From Caballeronia sp. Lep1P3 (GTDB taxonomy: Bacteria; Pseudomonadota; Gammaproteobacteria; Burkholderiales; Burkholderiaceae): a stretch of DNA of 64,000 nt. A program made the position numbers and the translations under genes. Each line of letters begins with the position of its first letter. The first letter of the stretch is position 1. The notes under the pieces are model-generated. The model was not told where the DNA came from, did no database searches, and saw only the letters and a list, made by a program, of their open reading frames with translations. Where the stretch lies: assembly GCF_022879595.1 (NCBI RefSeq), contig NZ_CP084265.1, positions 2,976,001 through 3,040,000 on the forward strand, given 5' to 3'. Below, one piece after another: positions 1 through 8,900 of the stretch.

Positions 1-840
1 GCCGGGGCGACGCACTGGCGCCTGCACCTCGTGGTGCTGCTGAGCACCTTCGCGATGTTTCCGGTCCTGGCCATCGCGCTCAGGCCTCTGCTGAGCCCGC
101 TCGTGACGCCCGCGCTCTACACCGGCATCCTGTTCCTCTGCACGCTGCCGTCGACCGTTCAGTCGTCGATCGCCTTCACCTCGATGGCCAAGGGCAACGT
201 GCCGGCCGCCGTGTGCAGCGCGTCGGCGTCGAGTCTGCTCGGCATCTTCATCACGCCGGCGCTCGTCGGCGCGCTCATCAGCAATCACGGCGCGACGACC
301 GGCTCGCCTTGGCAGACCGTCGGCAATATCGTGCTGCAACTGCTCGTGCCGTTCATCGCGGGGCAATTGCTGCGGCCGGCCATCGGCAAATGGGTGGACC
401 GGCACAAGCCGGTGCTCAAGTTCGTGGATCAAGGCTCGATTCTGCTCGTCGTGTATGTCGCGTTCAGCGAAGCGGTCAACGAAGGCATCTGGCATTCGAT
501 TCCGCTTTCCGCGCTCGCCGGCCTCGTCGCCGTAAGCGCCCTGCTGCTCGCGGTGGCGCTGTTCATCACCGCGTTCGGCGCGAAGCGGCTGGGCTTCAGC
601 CGCGCCGACCAGATCACCATCATCTTCTGCGGCTCGAAGAAGAGTCTCGCGTCGGGCATTCCGATGGCCAAAGTGATCTTCGCTTCGCACGCAGTCGGCG
701 CAGTCGTGCTGCCGCTGATGCTTTTCCATCAAATCCAGTTGATGGTCTGCGCGGTACTGGCCCAGCGATGGGGCGCGCGCAAGACCATGGCCGAACCCGC
801 GCGCGACGCCAAGAACATGGCGGCTCCCGCCCGCCGCTGA
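1..840 (+). CDS. SBF-like sodium/solute transporter, 5'-truncated by window edge
   Basis: The reading frame is open from base 1, so the N-terminus lies outside the window; 279 residues are visible. The product is a polytopic membrane protein of about seven visible hydrophobic segments. The late motif GSKKSLASGIPMAK is typical of the SBF-like branch of the bile acid:sodium symporter superfamily (YfeH type), which moves organic anions with sodium; the real substrate is unknown. A GTG at 31 is internal and is not the start. The gene is followed by a strong terminator at 865-889, so it ends its own transcript. Family call is firm, substrate is not. Confidence 0.85.
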   Translation, partial: AGATHWRLHLVVLLSTFAMFPVLAIALRPLLSPLVTPALYTGILFLCTLPSTVQSSIAFTSMAKGNVPAAVCSASASSLLGIFITPALVGALISNHGATTGSPWQTVGNIVLQLLVPFIAGQLLRPAIGKWVDRHKPVLKFVDQGSILLVVYVAFSEAVNEGIWHSIPLSALAGLVAVSALLLAVALFITAFGAKRLGFSRADQITIIFCGSKKSLASGIPMAKVIFASHAVGAVVLPLMLFHQIQLMVCAVLAQRWGARKTMAEPARDAKNMAAPARR

Positions 841-864
841 CATCCTCATCGCTTCCCTCCGAAG

Positions 865-889
865 AAGGCCGCCCCGCGCGGCCTTTTTT
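865..889 (+). terminator. Rho-independent terminator after the SBF-like transporter
   Basis: Arms AAGGCCGC (865-872) and GCGGCCTT (878-885) are perfect complements around a 5-base loop, and the 3' arm runs into six T residues. It lies 24 bases after the stop codon at 840. Confidence 0.9.
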
Positions 890-1265
890 GCATTTGAGCG
901 CACGGATTGGATGCCGTCGACTCTGCCGAACGGCATAGGCAAATCAGCCTGCCTGTTGGCAAGAAGGCGTGGCAGTTGGCGGCGGCATGTCCGGCGTTTT
1001 CGCCTATGCCGTTTGGCCGACTGGCGATGACGCCGCCGCCCTGCGAAGCTCTTCACCATGTCGCCGCTCGCCTCACTGACGACGTCGGCACGGCGTTGTT
1101 TTGGACGTTTTACTAAACGGAAAACGTCCAGCAACAAACCTTTCAACACGATGGCTTACTGGTTTTCTCCTATGCCCTCTCAGCGCGGTTTCACGGCGTT
1201 TTACTATACAATCGCGCCGAACGACGCTGCGGGCCACGCCCGCGCGCACAGCAACGGAGACCACG
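890..1265 (+). promoter_or_regulatory. Operator and promoter region upstream of the LacI/AGE/PfkB operon
   Basis: This 376-base gap has no gene. It holds a perfect palindrome of TGGACGTTTT (1102-1111) and AAAACGTCCA (1121-1130) with a 9-base centre. Inside it is a second palindrome, CGTTT-TACT-AAACG (1106-1119). The word CGTTTTACTA recurs at 1197-1206, overlapping a TATACAAT box (1205-1212) that could be the -10 element. Further upstream, AACGGCATAGGC (929-940) and GCCTATGCCGTT (1002-1013) are perfect 12-base inverted repeats 61 bases apart. A repeated, palindromic site close to the start of a LacI gene suggests autoregulation; this is inference. Confidence 0.6.
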
Positions 1266-2285
1266 ATGCCCACCACCATCCGCGATGTCGCCCGCGCGGC
1301 CAGCGTCTCGATCGGGACGGTTTCGCGGGCGCTCAAGAATCAGCCGGGGTTGTCGGAAGCCACGCGCGCGCGAGTCGTCGAAGTCGCGCAGCGGCTCGGC
1401 TACGACTCGGCGCAATTGCGCACGCGCATTCGCCGCGTGACCTTCCTGCTGCATCGGCAGCACAACAATTTCACCGTCAGCCCGTTTTTCTCACAGGTGC
1501 TGAACGGCTTCGAAGAGGCGTGCCGCGAGCGGCGTCTCGTGCCTTCGGTGCTCACGGCCGGGCCGACGCACGACCTGGCGCAGCAAATGCGGCTGCATGC
1601 GCCCGACGCCATCGCGGTCGCGGGCTTCGTCGAGCCGGAACTGCTCGCGCATCTGCAGGCGCTCGCGCGGCCGCTCGTCCTCATCGATCTGCGCGCGCCC
1701 GGCTTTCGCTCCGTCAACGTGGACAACGCGAAGGGCGCGGCGCTTGCGATGCGGCATCTGTTCGCAACGGGCAGGCGGCGCGTCGCGTTCATCGGCGGGT
1801 CGCTCGCGCATCACAGCATCGCGCAGCGCGCGCTCGGCTATCGCAAGGCGTATTTCGATGCGGGCCTGCTCTTCGATCCCACGCTCGAAGTCACGGCGCA
1901 AGCCGGGCTGCCGGCTGACGTCGCCGCCGCCGACGCCATGCAGCGCCTGATCGCCGATGCCCGCGCGCAATCGCATCCGTTGCCGGACGCGGTTTTCGCC
2001 TATAACGATGCAGCGGCTCTCGCTGCGATGCGCGTCTGCCTCGCGCACGGCTTGCGTGTGCCGGAAGACATCGCGTTCGTCGGTTTCGACGACATCCCCG
2101 CCGCCGCGCATAGCACGCCGCCGCTTTCGACGGTCGCGGTGGACAAGGAAGCGCTCGGGCGACGAGGCGTCGAGTTGCTGCTCGACGATTCCTCGAATCC
2201 GCAAGGCCAGGCCGATTCGCTGATGAGCGTGGAGTTCATCGCTCGCGCGAGTTCGGGCACGAAAGAGGAAATCCGCACGCCATGA
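1266..2285 (+). CDS. LacI-family transcriptional regulator
   Basis: 339 residues. The start at ATG 1266 is preferred to upstream in-frame codons because it follows an AACGGAG ribosome site and begins exactly at the family's N-terminal helix-turn-helix (TIRDVARAASVSIGTVSRAL, residues about 4-23). A hinge follows, then a periplasmic-binding-protein-like effector domain to about residue 335. The gene overlaps the next one by the 4 bases ATGA, so it heads an operon with the AGE isomerase and PfkB kinase, and a sugar linked to that pathway is the likely inducer. The palindrome at 1102-1130 is a candidate target. Odd point: the effector domain opens with an unusual histidine-rich stretch (LHRQHNN). 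Confidence 0.9.
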   Translation: MPTTIRDVARAASVSIGTVSRALKNQPGLSEATRARVVEVAQRLGYDSAQLRTRIRRVTFLLHRQHNNFTVSPFFSQVLNGFEEACRERRLVPSVLTAGPTHDLAQQMRLHAPDAIAVAGFVEPELLAHLQALARPLVLIDLRAPGFRSVNVDNAKGAALAMRHLFATGRRRVAFIGGSLAHHSIAQRALGYRKAYFDAGLLFDPTLEVTAQAGLPADVAAADAMQRLIADARAQSHPLPDAVFAYNDAAALAAMRVCLAHGLRVPEDIAFVGFDDIPAAAHSTPPLSTVAVDKEALGRRGVELLLDDSSNPQGQADSLMSVEFIARASSGTKEEIRTP

Positions 2286-3550
2286 ACATGACCGCCTCAC
2301 CCGCCGCCGTGAGCGAAGCCCCTTCCGCGCCGGCCAGCACGGACCGGGCGATCGACTTTCGCAGCCGCGACTTCCTCCTGTCGCACGTTCGCGACACGCT
2401 CGCCTTTTACGCGCCGATCGCGCGCGATCCTTCCGGCGGCTTCTTCCATTTCTTCAAGGACGACGGCACCGTCTACGACCGCACGACGCGCCACCTCGTG
2501 AGCAGCACGCGCTTCGTCTTCAATTACGCGATGGCGTATCGCCACTTCGGCGACGCCGGCTATCTTGACGACGCCCGCCACGCCTTCGAATTCCTGCGCG
2601 ACGCTCACTGGGACGCCGAACACGAAGGCTACGACTGGGAAATCGAATGGCGCGACGGCGCGAAGCGCACGCTCGACGGCACGCGCCATTGCTACGGCAT
2701 GGCCTTCGTGCTGCTGGCGTGCGCGCATGCGGCGATGGCCGGCATCGACGAAGCCAGGCCGATGATCGACGAAACGTTCGCGTTGATGGAACGCCGCTTC
2801 TGGGACGCGCAAGCCGGGCTCTACGCCGACGAAGCCACGGCCGACTGGCAGCTTTCCTCCTATCGCGGGCAGAACGCCAACATGCACGCCACCGAAGCGC
2901 TGCTCGCGGCTTTCGAGGCGACGGGCCACGTCATCTATCTGGATCGCGCGGAGAAGATCGCGGGCAACATCACGCTGCGGCAGGCGCGGCTCTCGAACGG
3001 GCTCGTGTGGGAGCACTTTCGTCCGGACTGGTCGGTCGACTGGCATTACAACGAGTCGGACAGTTCGAACATCTTCCGGCCGTGGGGCTTTCAGCCGGGG
3101 CATCAGACCGAATGGGCGAAGCTGCTGCTGATACTCGAACGTCATCGCGCGTTGCCGTGGCTCGCGCCGCGCGCCATCGAACTGTTCGACGCCGCGTTTT
3201 GCCGCGCGTGGGACTACCGGCATGGGGGCCTCTACTACGGCTTCGGCCCGGACGACAGCATCTGCGACCACGACAAGTATTCCTGGGTGCAGGCCGAAAG
3301 CCTCGCGGCGGCGGCGCTGCTCGGCGCGCGCACGGGCAGCGAGCGCTTCTGGGATTGCTACGACGAACTCTGGCGCTATAGCTGGGCGCACTTCGTCGAT
3401 CACGAATATGGCGCGTGGTATCGCATCCTGACGTGCGACAACCGCAAGTACGGCGACGAGAAAAGTCCCGCAGGCAAAACCGACTATCACACGATGGGCG
3501 CGTGCTACGAAGTGCTGAACGCGCTCGCGCCGTCGCACAACTCACGGTAA
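2282..3550 (+). CDS. AGE-family epimerase/isomerase (mannose isomerase-like)
   Basis: 422 residues, the normal length for the N-acylglucosamine 2-epimerase family, which folds as an alpha/alpha-6 barrel. The two catalytic-type histidines of the family are visible as PGHQTEWAK (His274) and KTDYHTMGACYE (His403). Members interconvert aldoses and ketoses or 2-epimers, for example mannose to fructose (YihS-type). It is translationally coupled to the LacI gene and followed 5 bases later by a PfkB kinase, which favours mannose/fructose interconversion over N-acetylglucosamine epimerisation. There is no signal peptide, so it is cytosolic. The substrate is inferred from context only. Confidence 0.88.
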   Translation: MNMTASPAAVSEAPSAPASTDRAIDFRSRDFLLSHVRDTLAFYAPIARDPSGGFFHFFKDDGTVYDRTTRHLVSSTRFVFNYAMAYRHFGDAGYLDDARHAFEFLRDAHWDAEHEGYDWEIEWRDGAKRTLDGTRHCYGMAFVLLACAHAAMAGIDEARPMIDETFALMERRFWDAQAGLYADEATADWQLSSYRGQNANMHATEALLAAFEATGHVIYLDRAEKIAGNITLRQARLSNGLVWEHFRPDWSVDWHYNESDSSNIFRPWGFQPGHQTEWAKLLLILERHRALPWLAPRAIELFDAAFCRAWDYRHGGLYYGFGPDDSICDHDKYSWVQAESLAAAALLGARTGSERFWDCYDELWRYSWAHFVDHEYGAWYRILTCDNRKYGDEKSPAGKTDYHTMGACYEVLNALAPSHNSR

Positions 3551-3555
3551 GCACA

Positions 3556-4467
3556 ATGGCAACGGACCACACTTCTTTCCCGCAATTCGTCTCCGCCGGC
3601 GACATCCTCACGGATATGATCCGCACCGGCGAGTCGAACTGGCTCTCGCGCCCGGGCGGCGCGGGCTGGAACGTCGCGCGCGCGGTCGCGCGGCTCGGCC
3701 TGCCGACCGCCTGCGCGGGATCGCTCGGAACCGACAACTTCTCCGACGATCTCTGGGAAGCGAGCGCTTCGGCGGGGCTCGACATGCGCTTCATGCAGCG
3801 CGTGCAACGCCCGCCGCTGCTTGCCATCGTCCACAAGACGCAGCCGCCGACCTACTACTTCATGGGCGAGAACGGCGCGGACCTGGCCTTCGATCCGTCG
3901 AAGCTGCCGCAAGGCTGGATGGAGCGCGTGAAGTGGGCGCACTTCGGCTGCATCAGCCTCGTGCGCCAGCCGCTCGGCGCAACGCTCGCCGCGCTCGCCG
4001 CGCAGTTGCGCGAACACGGCGTCAAGATCAGCTTCGATCCGAACTATCGCAATCTGATGGAACACGGCTACGAGCCGATCCTGCGCAAGATGGCGGGCCT
4101 CGCGGATCTCATCAAGGTGTCCGACGAAGACCTGCACATGCTGTTTCGCGGCGTTTCTGAACAAGACGCGCTCGCGCAGATTCGCGCGATGAACCCGCAG
4201 GCCACCGTGCTCGTCACGCGCGGCTCGTCGGAAGCGTCGCTTCATGCCGGCGACGAAACATACAGCGCGCGTCCGCCGGCCGTGGACGTGGCCGATACGG
4301 TTGGCGCGGGCGATGCGTCCATCGGCGGGCTGCTCTACAGCCTGATGGCGCGACACGGTGGCTGGCCGGAGCACCTGAAGTTCGCGCTCGCGGCGGGCGC
4401 TGCGGCGTGCCGTCATTCGGGCGCGCATTCGCCTTCGCTCGAAGAGGTCGAGGAATTGCTTCGCTGA
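3556..4467 (+). CDS. PfkB-family carbohydrate kinase (fructokinase-like)
   Basis: 303 residues. ATG 3556 is 5 bases after the isomerase stop and gives the usual PfkB N-terminus. The N-terminal GG motif is PGGAGWNVARAVARLG, and the C-terminal PfkB signature is DTVGAGDAS (from residue 247) with the catalytic base Asp253. The family phosphorylates sugars with ATP. As the last gene of the LacI-AGE-PfkB operon it would most simply convert the isomerase product, for example fructose, to its phosphate. No separate transporter gene lies in the cluster, so uptake must be encoded elsewhere. Ribokinase or ketogluconokinase activity cannot be excluded. Confidence 0.88.
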   Translation: MATDHTSFPQFVSAGDILTDMIRTGESNWLSRPGGAGWNVARAVARLGLPTACAGSLGTDNFSDDLWEASASAGLDMRFMQRVQRPPLLAIVHKTQPPTYYFMGENGADLAFDPSKLPQGWMERVKWAHFGCISLVRQPLGATLAALAAQLREHGVKISFDPNYRNLMEHGYEPILRKMAGLADLIKVSDEDLHMLFRGVSEQDALAQIRAMNPQATVLVTRGSSEASLHAGDETYSARPPAVDVADTVGAGDASIGGLLYSLMARHGGWPEHLKFALAAGAAACRHSGAHSPSLEEVEELLR

Positions 4468-4557
4468 TTACGCACGTAACGCTGTCATACGCGTCGCGTG
4501 ACTGCGTGCTAGCATGAATTTTCGTGCTTGCGTCCCTGGGCTAAAGGCAAATCCATC

Positions 4558-4779
4558 ATGGAAGACACGACCTACACGAAAGGCATCTACACCGCGACGC
4601 TTGACGTGCGCGCCACGGAGGACGGCAAGTTCCAGGGACTCGTCTCGCTCTCGCGCGACGACGGCGAGCAGCCCGACGCCACGCTCTACGAAGTCGAGGC
4701 GCTATCGGAAAACGAGCGCGAAGCGCTGGACGAAGCACGCGCGCTCGCGCATCGCATCCTCGGAGAAATCGAGCTGTAA
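4558..4779 (+). CDS. Small acidic protein of unknown function
   Basis: 73 residues from ATG 4558, which has AAAGG about 12 bases upstream. I do not recognise a family. The protein is acidic and soluble with no signal peptide. Its N-terminal half looks like beta strands (TYTKGIYTATLDVRA) and the C-terminal half is a charged helix (ENEREALDEARALAHRILG). It lies 90 bases after the kinase and 68 bases before another small protein of similar size; the two may be co-transcribed. Codon use matches the genome, so it is probably a real conserved gene. Confidence 0.7.
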   Translation: MEDTTYTKGIYTATLDVRATEDGKFQGLVSLSRDDGEQPDATLYEVEALSENEREALDEARALAHRILGEIEL

Positions 4780-4847
4780 CTGTTGATCGCGAGAGGCGCG
4801 ACCCAGCGCGACACAGCGCGGCAGCGCGCACTGCATCGGAGAGCGAC

Positions 4848-5093
4848 ATGCCGGACCAGATTTTCCTCTATGGCGTCTATTCCATCCATGTGCGGCCCAT
4901 TGAGCTGGCGGGCCCGCGCTGGGACGCCGAGTACGAGATTCGCCATCTCGACAAGGCCGTGCAGGACTGGAAAACCGTCGGCGGCGACCACGGCCTCGCA
5001 TCCGCGAACGAAGCGGTCGAACTCGCGCATGTGCGCGCGGTCGCGGACATCGACGCGGGCGCCGGCATTCCCAAGCCGCGCGCGTTCCCCTAA
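4848..5093 (+). CDS. Small protein of unknown function
   Basis: 81 residues from ATG 4848, with GGAGAG 5 bases upstream. It has no recognised domain, signal peptide or membrane segment. It starts with a hydrophobic strand-like stretch (QIFLYGVYSIHVRPIEL) and ends in a proline-rich tail. Its stop codon overlaps the stop of the convergent GST gene by 4 bases (5090-5093), so the two mRNAs are complementary at their 3' ends. Function unknown. Confidence 0.7.
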   Translation: MPDQIFLYGVYSIHVRPIELAGPRWDAEYEIRHLDKAVQDWKTVGGDHGLASANEAVELAHVRAVADIDAGAGIPKPRAFP

Positions 5094-5728
5094 TCGGCGG
5101 ACGCGCGGGGATGCGGCTTGAGGCCGAGCCGCTCCGCCTCGCGATGATCGATCTGCGCCGCGCGCTCGTATCCTTCGCGCGCCACCGCCCGCTCCACGTA
5201 GTCGAAAAGCACGCCGTCCGGCTCGATCAGCCGGGCGACGAACGCAATCTGCAGCGTGCTCGCGAGCAGGATATCGGCGGCGGTGAACGGCTCGCCGAGC
5301 AGCCACGGCCCTTCTTCGAGCGCGCTTTCGATCGCGTGCTCGACGCGCGACAGATCGCCCCAGCCGAAGCTGAACGTGTTGCCCTGCGCGCCCGTCATGC
5401 GCTCGGCCATCGCCGGTTCCAGGCATGAGCCGGTGAAGAACATCCATTGCAGAAAGCGGCCGCGCGCCGGGTCGTCGGCCGGCACGCCGAGCCGCGCGTC
5501 CGGATACCGGTCCGCGAGATACAGAAGCACCGCGCCGGATTCCGCGACGCGCACGCCGCTATCGTCGAGCGCGGGCAGCTTCGACATCGGATTCACGCGG
5601 CTAAACGCGGCGTCGTTCTGCGCGCCCGCACGGATGTTCACGAACGCGAGTTCGTAAGGCGCGCGCATTTCCTCGAGCATCCACAGCGCGCGAAAGGCGC
5701 GCGTCTTCGGCCAGTAGAAGAGCTTCAT
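5090..5728 (-). CDS. Glutathione S-transferase family protein
   Basis: 212 residues starting at ATG 5728. The N-terminal thioredoxin-like domain (MKLFYWPKTRAFRALWMLEE) carries the cis-proline motif SKLPALDD and the glutathione-binding ESGAVLLYLADRYP. The C-terminal helical GST domain follows to the end. The family conjugates or reduces electrophiles with glutathione in the cytosol; the exact substrate cannot be read from sequence. The gene is monocistronic, convergent with the small gene before it, and divergent from the indolepyruvate oxidoreductase across a 244-base gap in which I see no clear operator. Confidence 0.9.
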   Translation of the reverse strand: MKLFYWPKTRAFRALWMLEEMRAPYELAFVNIRAGAQNDAAFSRVNPMSKLPALDDSGVRVAESGAVLLYLADRYPDARLGVPADDPARGRFLQWMFFTGSCLEPAMAERMTGAQGNTFSFGWGDLSRVEHAIESALEEGPWLLGEPFTAADILLASTLQIAFVARLIEPDGVLFDYVERAVAREGYERAAQIDHREAERLGLKPHPRASAD

Positions 5729-5972
5729 TGCGTCGGCCTTCCTTCTCGATGGGGAGCAATCAGATTAGTCCCAAATGACGCGGCTCCGTGCGGTCTTCCG
5801 CTGCGGGTTTACGCGCATCTCACGCGAGATGGAGAGAATTTCACTCGCCTATCCCGAAAAAGCTCGCTGCCGTCCTCGATAAATGCGCAACGGCAGCGAG
5901 TGCGCAAAAACATTTCGGATTCGGCAGCGAAGAATGGCGTATCGCCTCACATACCTACAAAGAGACACGCCC

Positions 5973-8900
5973 ATGAACGCACGCGTCCCCGCCGATGCCC
6001 TCGCGCTTTCCGAATACCAACTGAGCGACAACCTGAGCGCCACGCGCGGGCGCATCTTTCTGACCGGCACACAGGCGCTCGTGCGCCTCGTTTTGATGCA
6101 GCGGCAAATCGACCGCGCCGCCAATCTGAACACCGCGGGTTTCATCAGCGGCTATCGCGGCTCGCCGCTCGGCATGGTCGATCAGCAATTGTGGAAGGCG
6201 AAGAAACTCCTCGCGGCGCATGACGTGCGATTCTTGCCCGCGATCAACGAAGAACTCGGCGGCACGGCGGTGCTCGGCACGCAGCGCGTGGAAAGCGATC
6301 CCGAGCGCACCGTCGATGGCGTCTTCGCGATGTGGTACGGCAAAGGCCCGGGCGTGGACCGCGCGGGCGACGCGCTCAAGCACGGCAACGCGTATGGTTC
6401 GTCGCCGCACGGCGGCGTGCTGGTCGTGGCGGGCGATGACCACGGCTGTGTGTCGTCGTCGATGCCGCATCAGAGCGACCAGGCGATGATCGCGTGGCAT
6501 ATGCCGGTGGTGAATCCGTCGAACGTCGCGGATATGCTCGAATTCGGCATCTACGGCTGGGCGCTGTCGCGATTCTCGGGCGCGTGGGTCGGCTTCAAGG
6601 CGATTTCGGAGACGGTCGAATCCGGCTCGACCGTCGATCTGGACGCGCTCGCGCTCGACTGGCAAGCGCCCGGCGACTTCGCGCCGCCGCAAGGCGGCCT
6701 GCACAACCGCTGGCCCGATCTGCCGAGCCTCACGATCGAAGCGCGGCTTCACGCGAAGCTCGACGCCGCGCGCCATTTCGCGCGCACGAACAGCATCGAC
6801 AAGTGGATCGCGCCGAGCGCGCGCGCGGACGTGGGCATCGTGACATGCGGCAAGGCGCATCTCGATCTGATGGAAGCGCTGCGCCGACTCGAACTCACCG
6901 TCGCCGATCTCGATGCAGCCGGCGTGCGCATCTACAAGGTCGGGCTGTCGTATCCGCTCGAAACCACGCGGCTCGACACGTTCGTCGAAGGATTGAGCGA
7001 AGTGCTCGTGATCGAGGAGAAAGGCCCGGTCGTCGAACAGCAGATCAAGGAGCATCTCTATAACCGGGCGAGCGGCGCGCGGCCCGTGGTCATCGGCAAG
7101 ACGACGCAGGATGGCGCGCCCTTGCTGAGCGCGCTCGGCGAACTCAGGCCCTCGCGCGTGCTGCCGGTTTTCGCGCAATGGCTCGCGCGCCACAAGCCGG
7201 CGCTCGACCGTCGCGAGAAAGTGGTCGATCTCGTCGCGCCGCGGATTCTTTCGAATATCGCCGATTCCGTTAAGCGCACGCCGTACTTCTGCTCGGGTTG
7301 CCCGCACAACACGTCGACGAAAGTGCCGGAAGGCTCGGTCGCGCAGGCGGGCATCGGCTGTCACTTCATGGCGTCGTGGATGGAGCGCGACACGACCGGC
7401 CTCATCCAGATGGGCGGCGAAGGCGTGGACTGGGCGTCGCACGCCATGTTCACGAAGACGCCGCACGTCTTTCAGAATCTCGGCGACGGCACGTACTTCC
7501 ACTCCGGCATTCTCGCGATTCGTCAGGCCGTGGCCGCCAAAGCGAACATCACGTACAAGATTCTCTACAACGACGCCGTCGCGATGACGGGCGGCCAGCC
7601 GGTCGACGGCAGCATCTCCGTGCCGCAGATCGCGCGGCAGGTCGAAGCGGAAGGCATCGCGCTGCTGGTCGTCGTCAGCGACGAACCCGAGAAGTACGAC
7701 GGCCACGAAGACCAGTTCCCGCGCGGCACGACGTTTCATCACCGCAGCGAACTCGATGCCGTGCAGCGCCGCCTGCGCGAGACGCCGGGCGTGACCGTGC
7801 TGATCTACGATCAAACCTGCGCCGCCGAAAAACGCCGCCGCCGCAAGAAGGGCGAGTTTCCCGACCCGAACAAGCGGCTCTTCATCAACGAGACCGTCTG
7901 CGAAGGCTGCGGCGATTGCGGCGTCCAGTCGAATTGCCTTTCCGTCGAGCCGGTCGAAACGGAGCTGGGAAGAAAGCGCCGCATCGATCAATCGTCGTGC
8001 AACAAGGACTATTCGTGCGTGAACGGCTTCTGTCCGAGCTTCGTCACGCTCGAAGGCGCGAAGCTGAAGAAGGCCGAAGGCCACGCGTTCGATCCCGCCG
8101 AACTCGCGCGCCGCGTCGATGCGCTGCCGCTGCCGCACGCGCATCTCGATCACGCGCCGTACGACATTCTGGTGACGGGCGTCGGCGGCACCGGCGTCGT
8201 GACGGTCGGCGCGCTCATCAGCATGGCCGCGCATCTGGAAGGCAAGAGCGCGTCGGTGCTCGACTTCATGGGCTTCGCGCAGAAAGGCGGCTCGGTGTTG
8301 TCGTTCGTGCGCTTCGCCGCGACCGACGCGCTGCTCAATCAGGTGCGCATCGACACGCAGCAGGCCGACTTGCTGCTAGCGTGCGACATGGTCGTCGGCG
8401 CGAGCCCGGAAGCGTTGCAGACGGTGCGGCACGACCGCACGAAGATCGTCGTCAACACGCACGCCATTCCGAACGCGAGCTTCGTGCAGAATCCCGACGC
8501 GAACCTTCACGCCGATTCGCTCATCGACAAGATGCGCGACGCCGCCGGCACCGATGCCGCCGACGCAATGCGAACCTGCGACGCGCAAGCGCTCGCGACG
8601 CGCTTTCTCGGCGACACCATCGGCGCAAACATTTTGATGCTCGGCTTCGCGTGGCAACTCGGGCTCGTGCCGGTGTCGCACGGCGCGTTGATGCGCGCGC
8701 TCGAACTGAACAACGTCGCGGTGTCGGCGAACAAGCTCGCGTTCGCGATCGGACGGCTCGCGGCGGCGGATATGAACGCGCTCGAAGCGCTCGCGGCGTC
8801 GAAGCAGAAAAAGCGCATCGCGATGGCCGACATGCCGCTCGCCGATCTCATCCGCGACCGCGAAGCGCGGCTCTTCGCTTACGGCGGCGCGAAATATGTC

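Noticed and set aside
5955..8234. 759-codon minus-strand frame inside the indolepyruvate oxidoreductase gene
   Set aside because: No family resemblance and an amino-acid composition typical of antisense frames.
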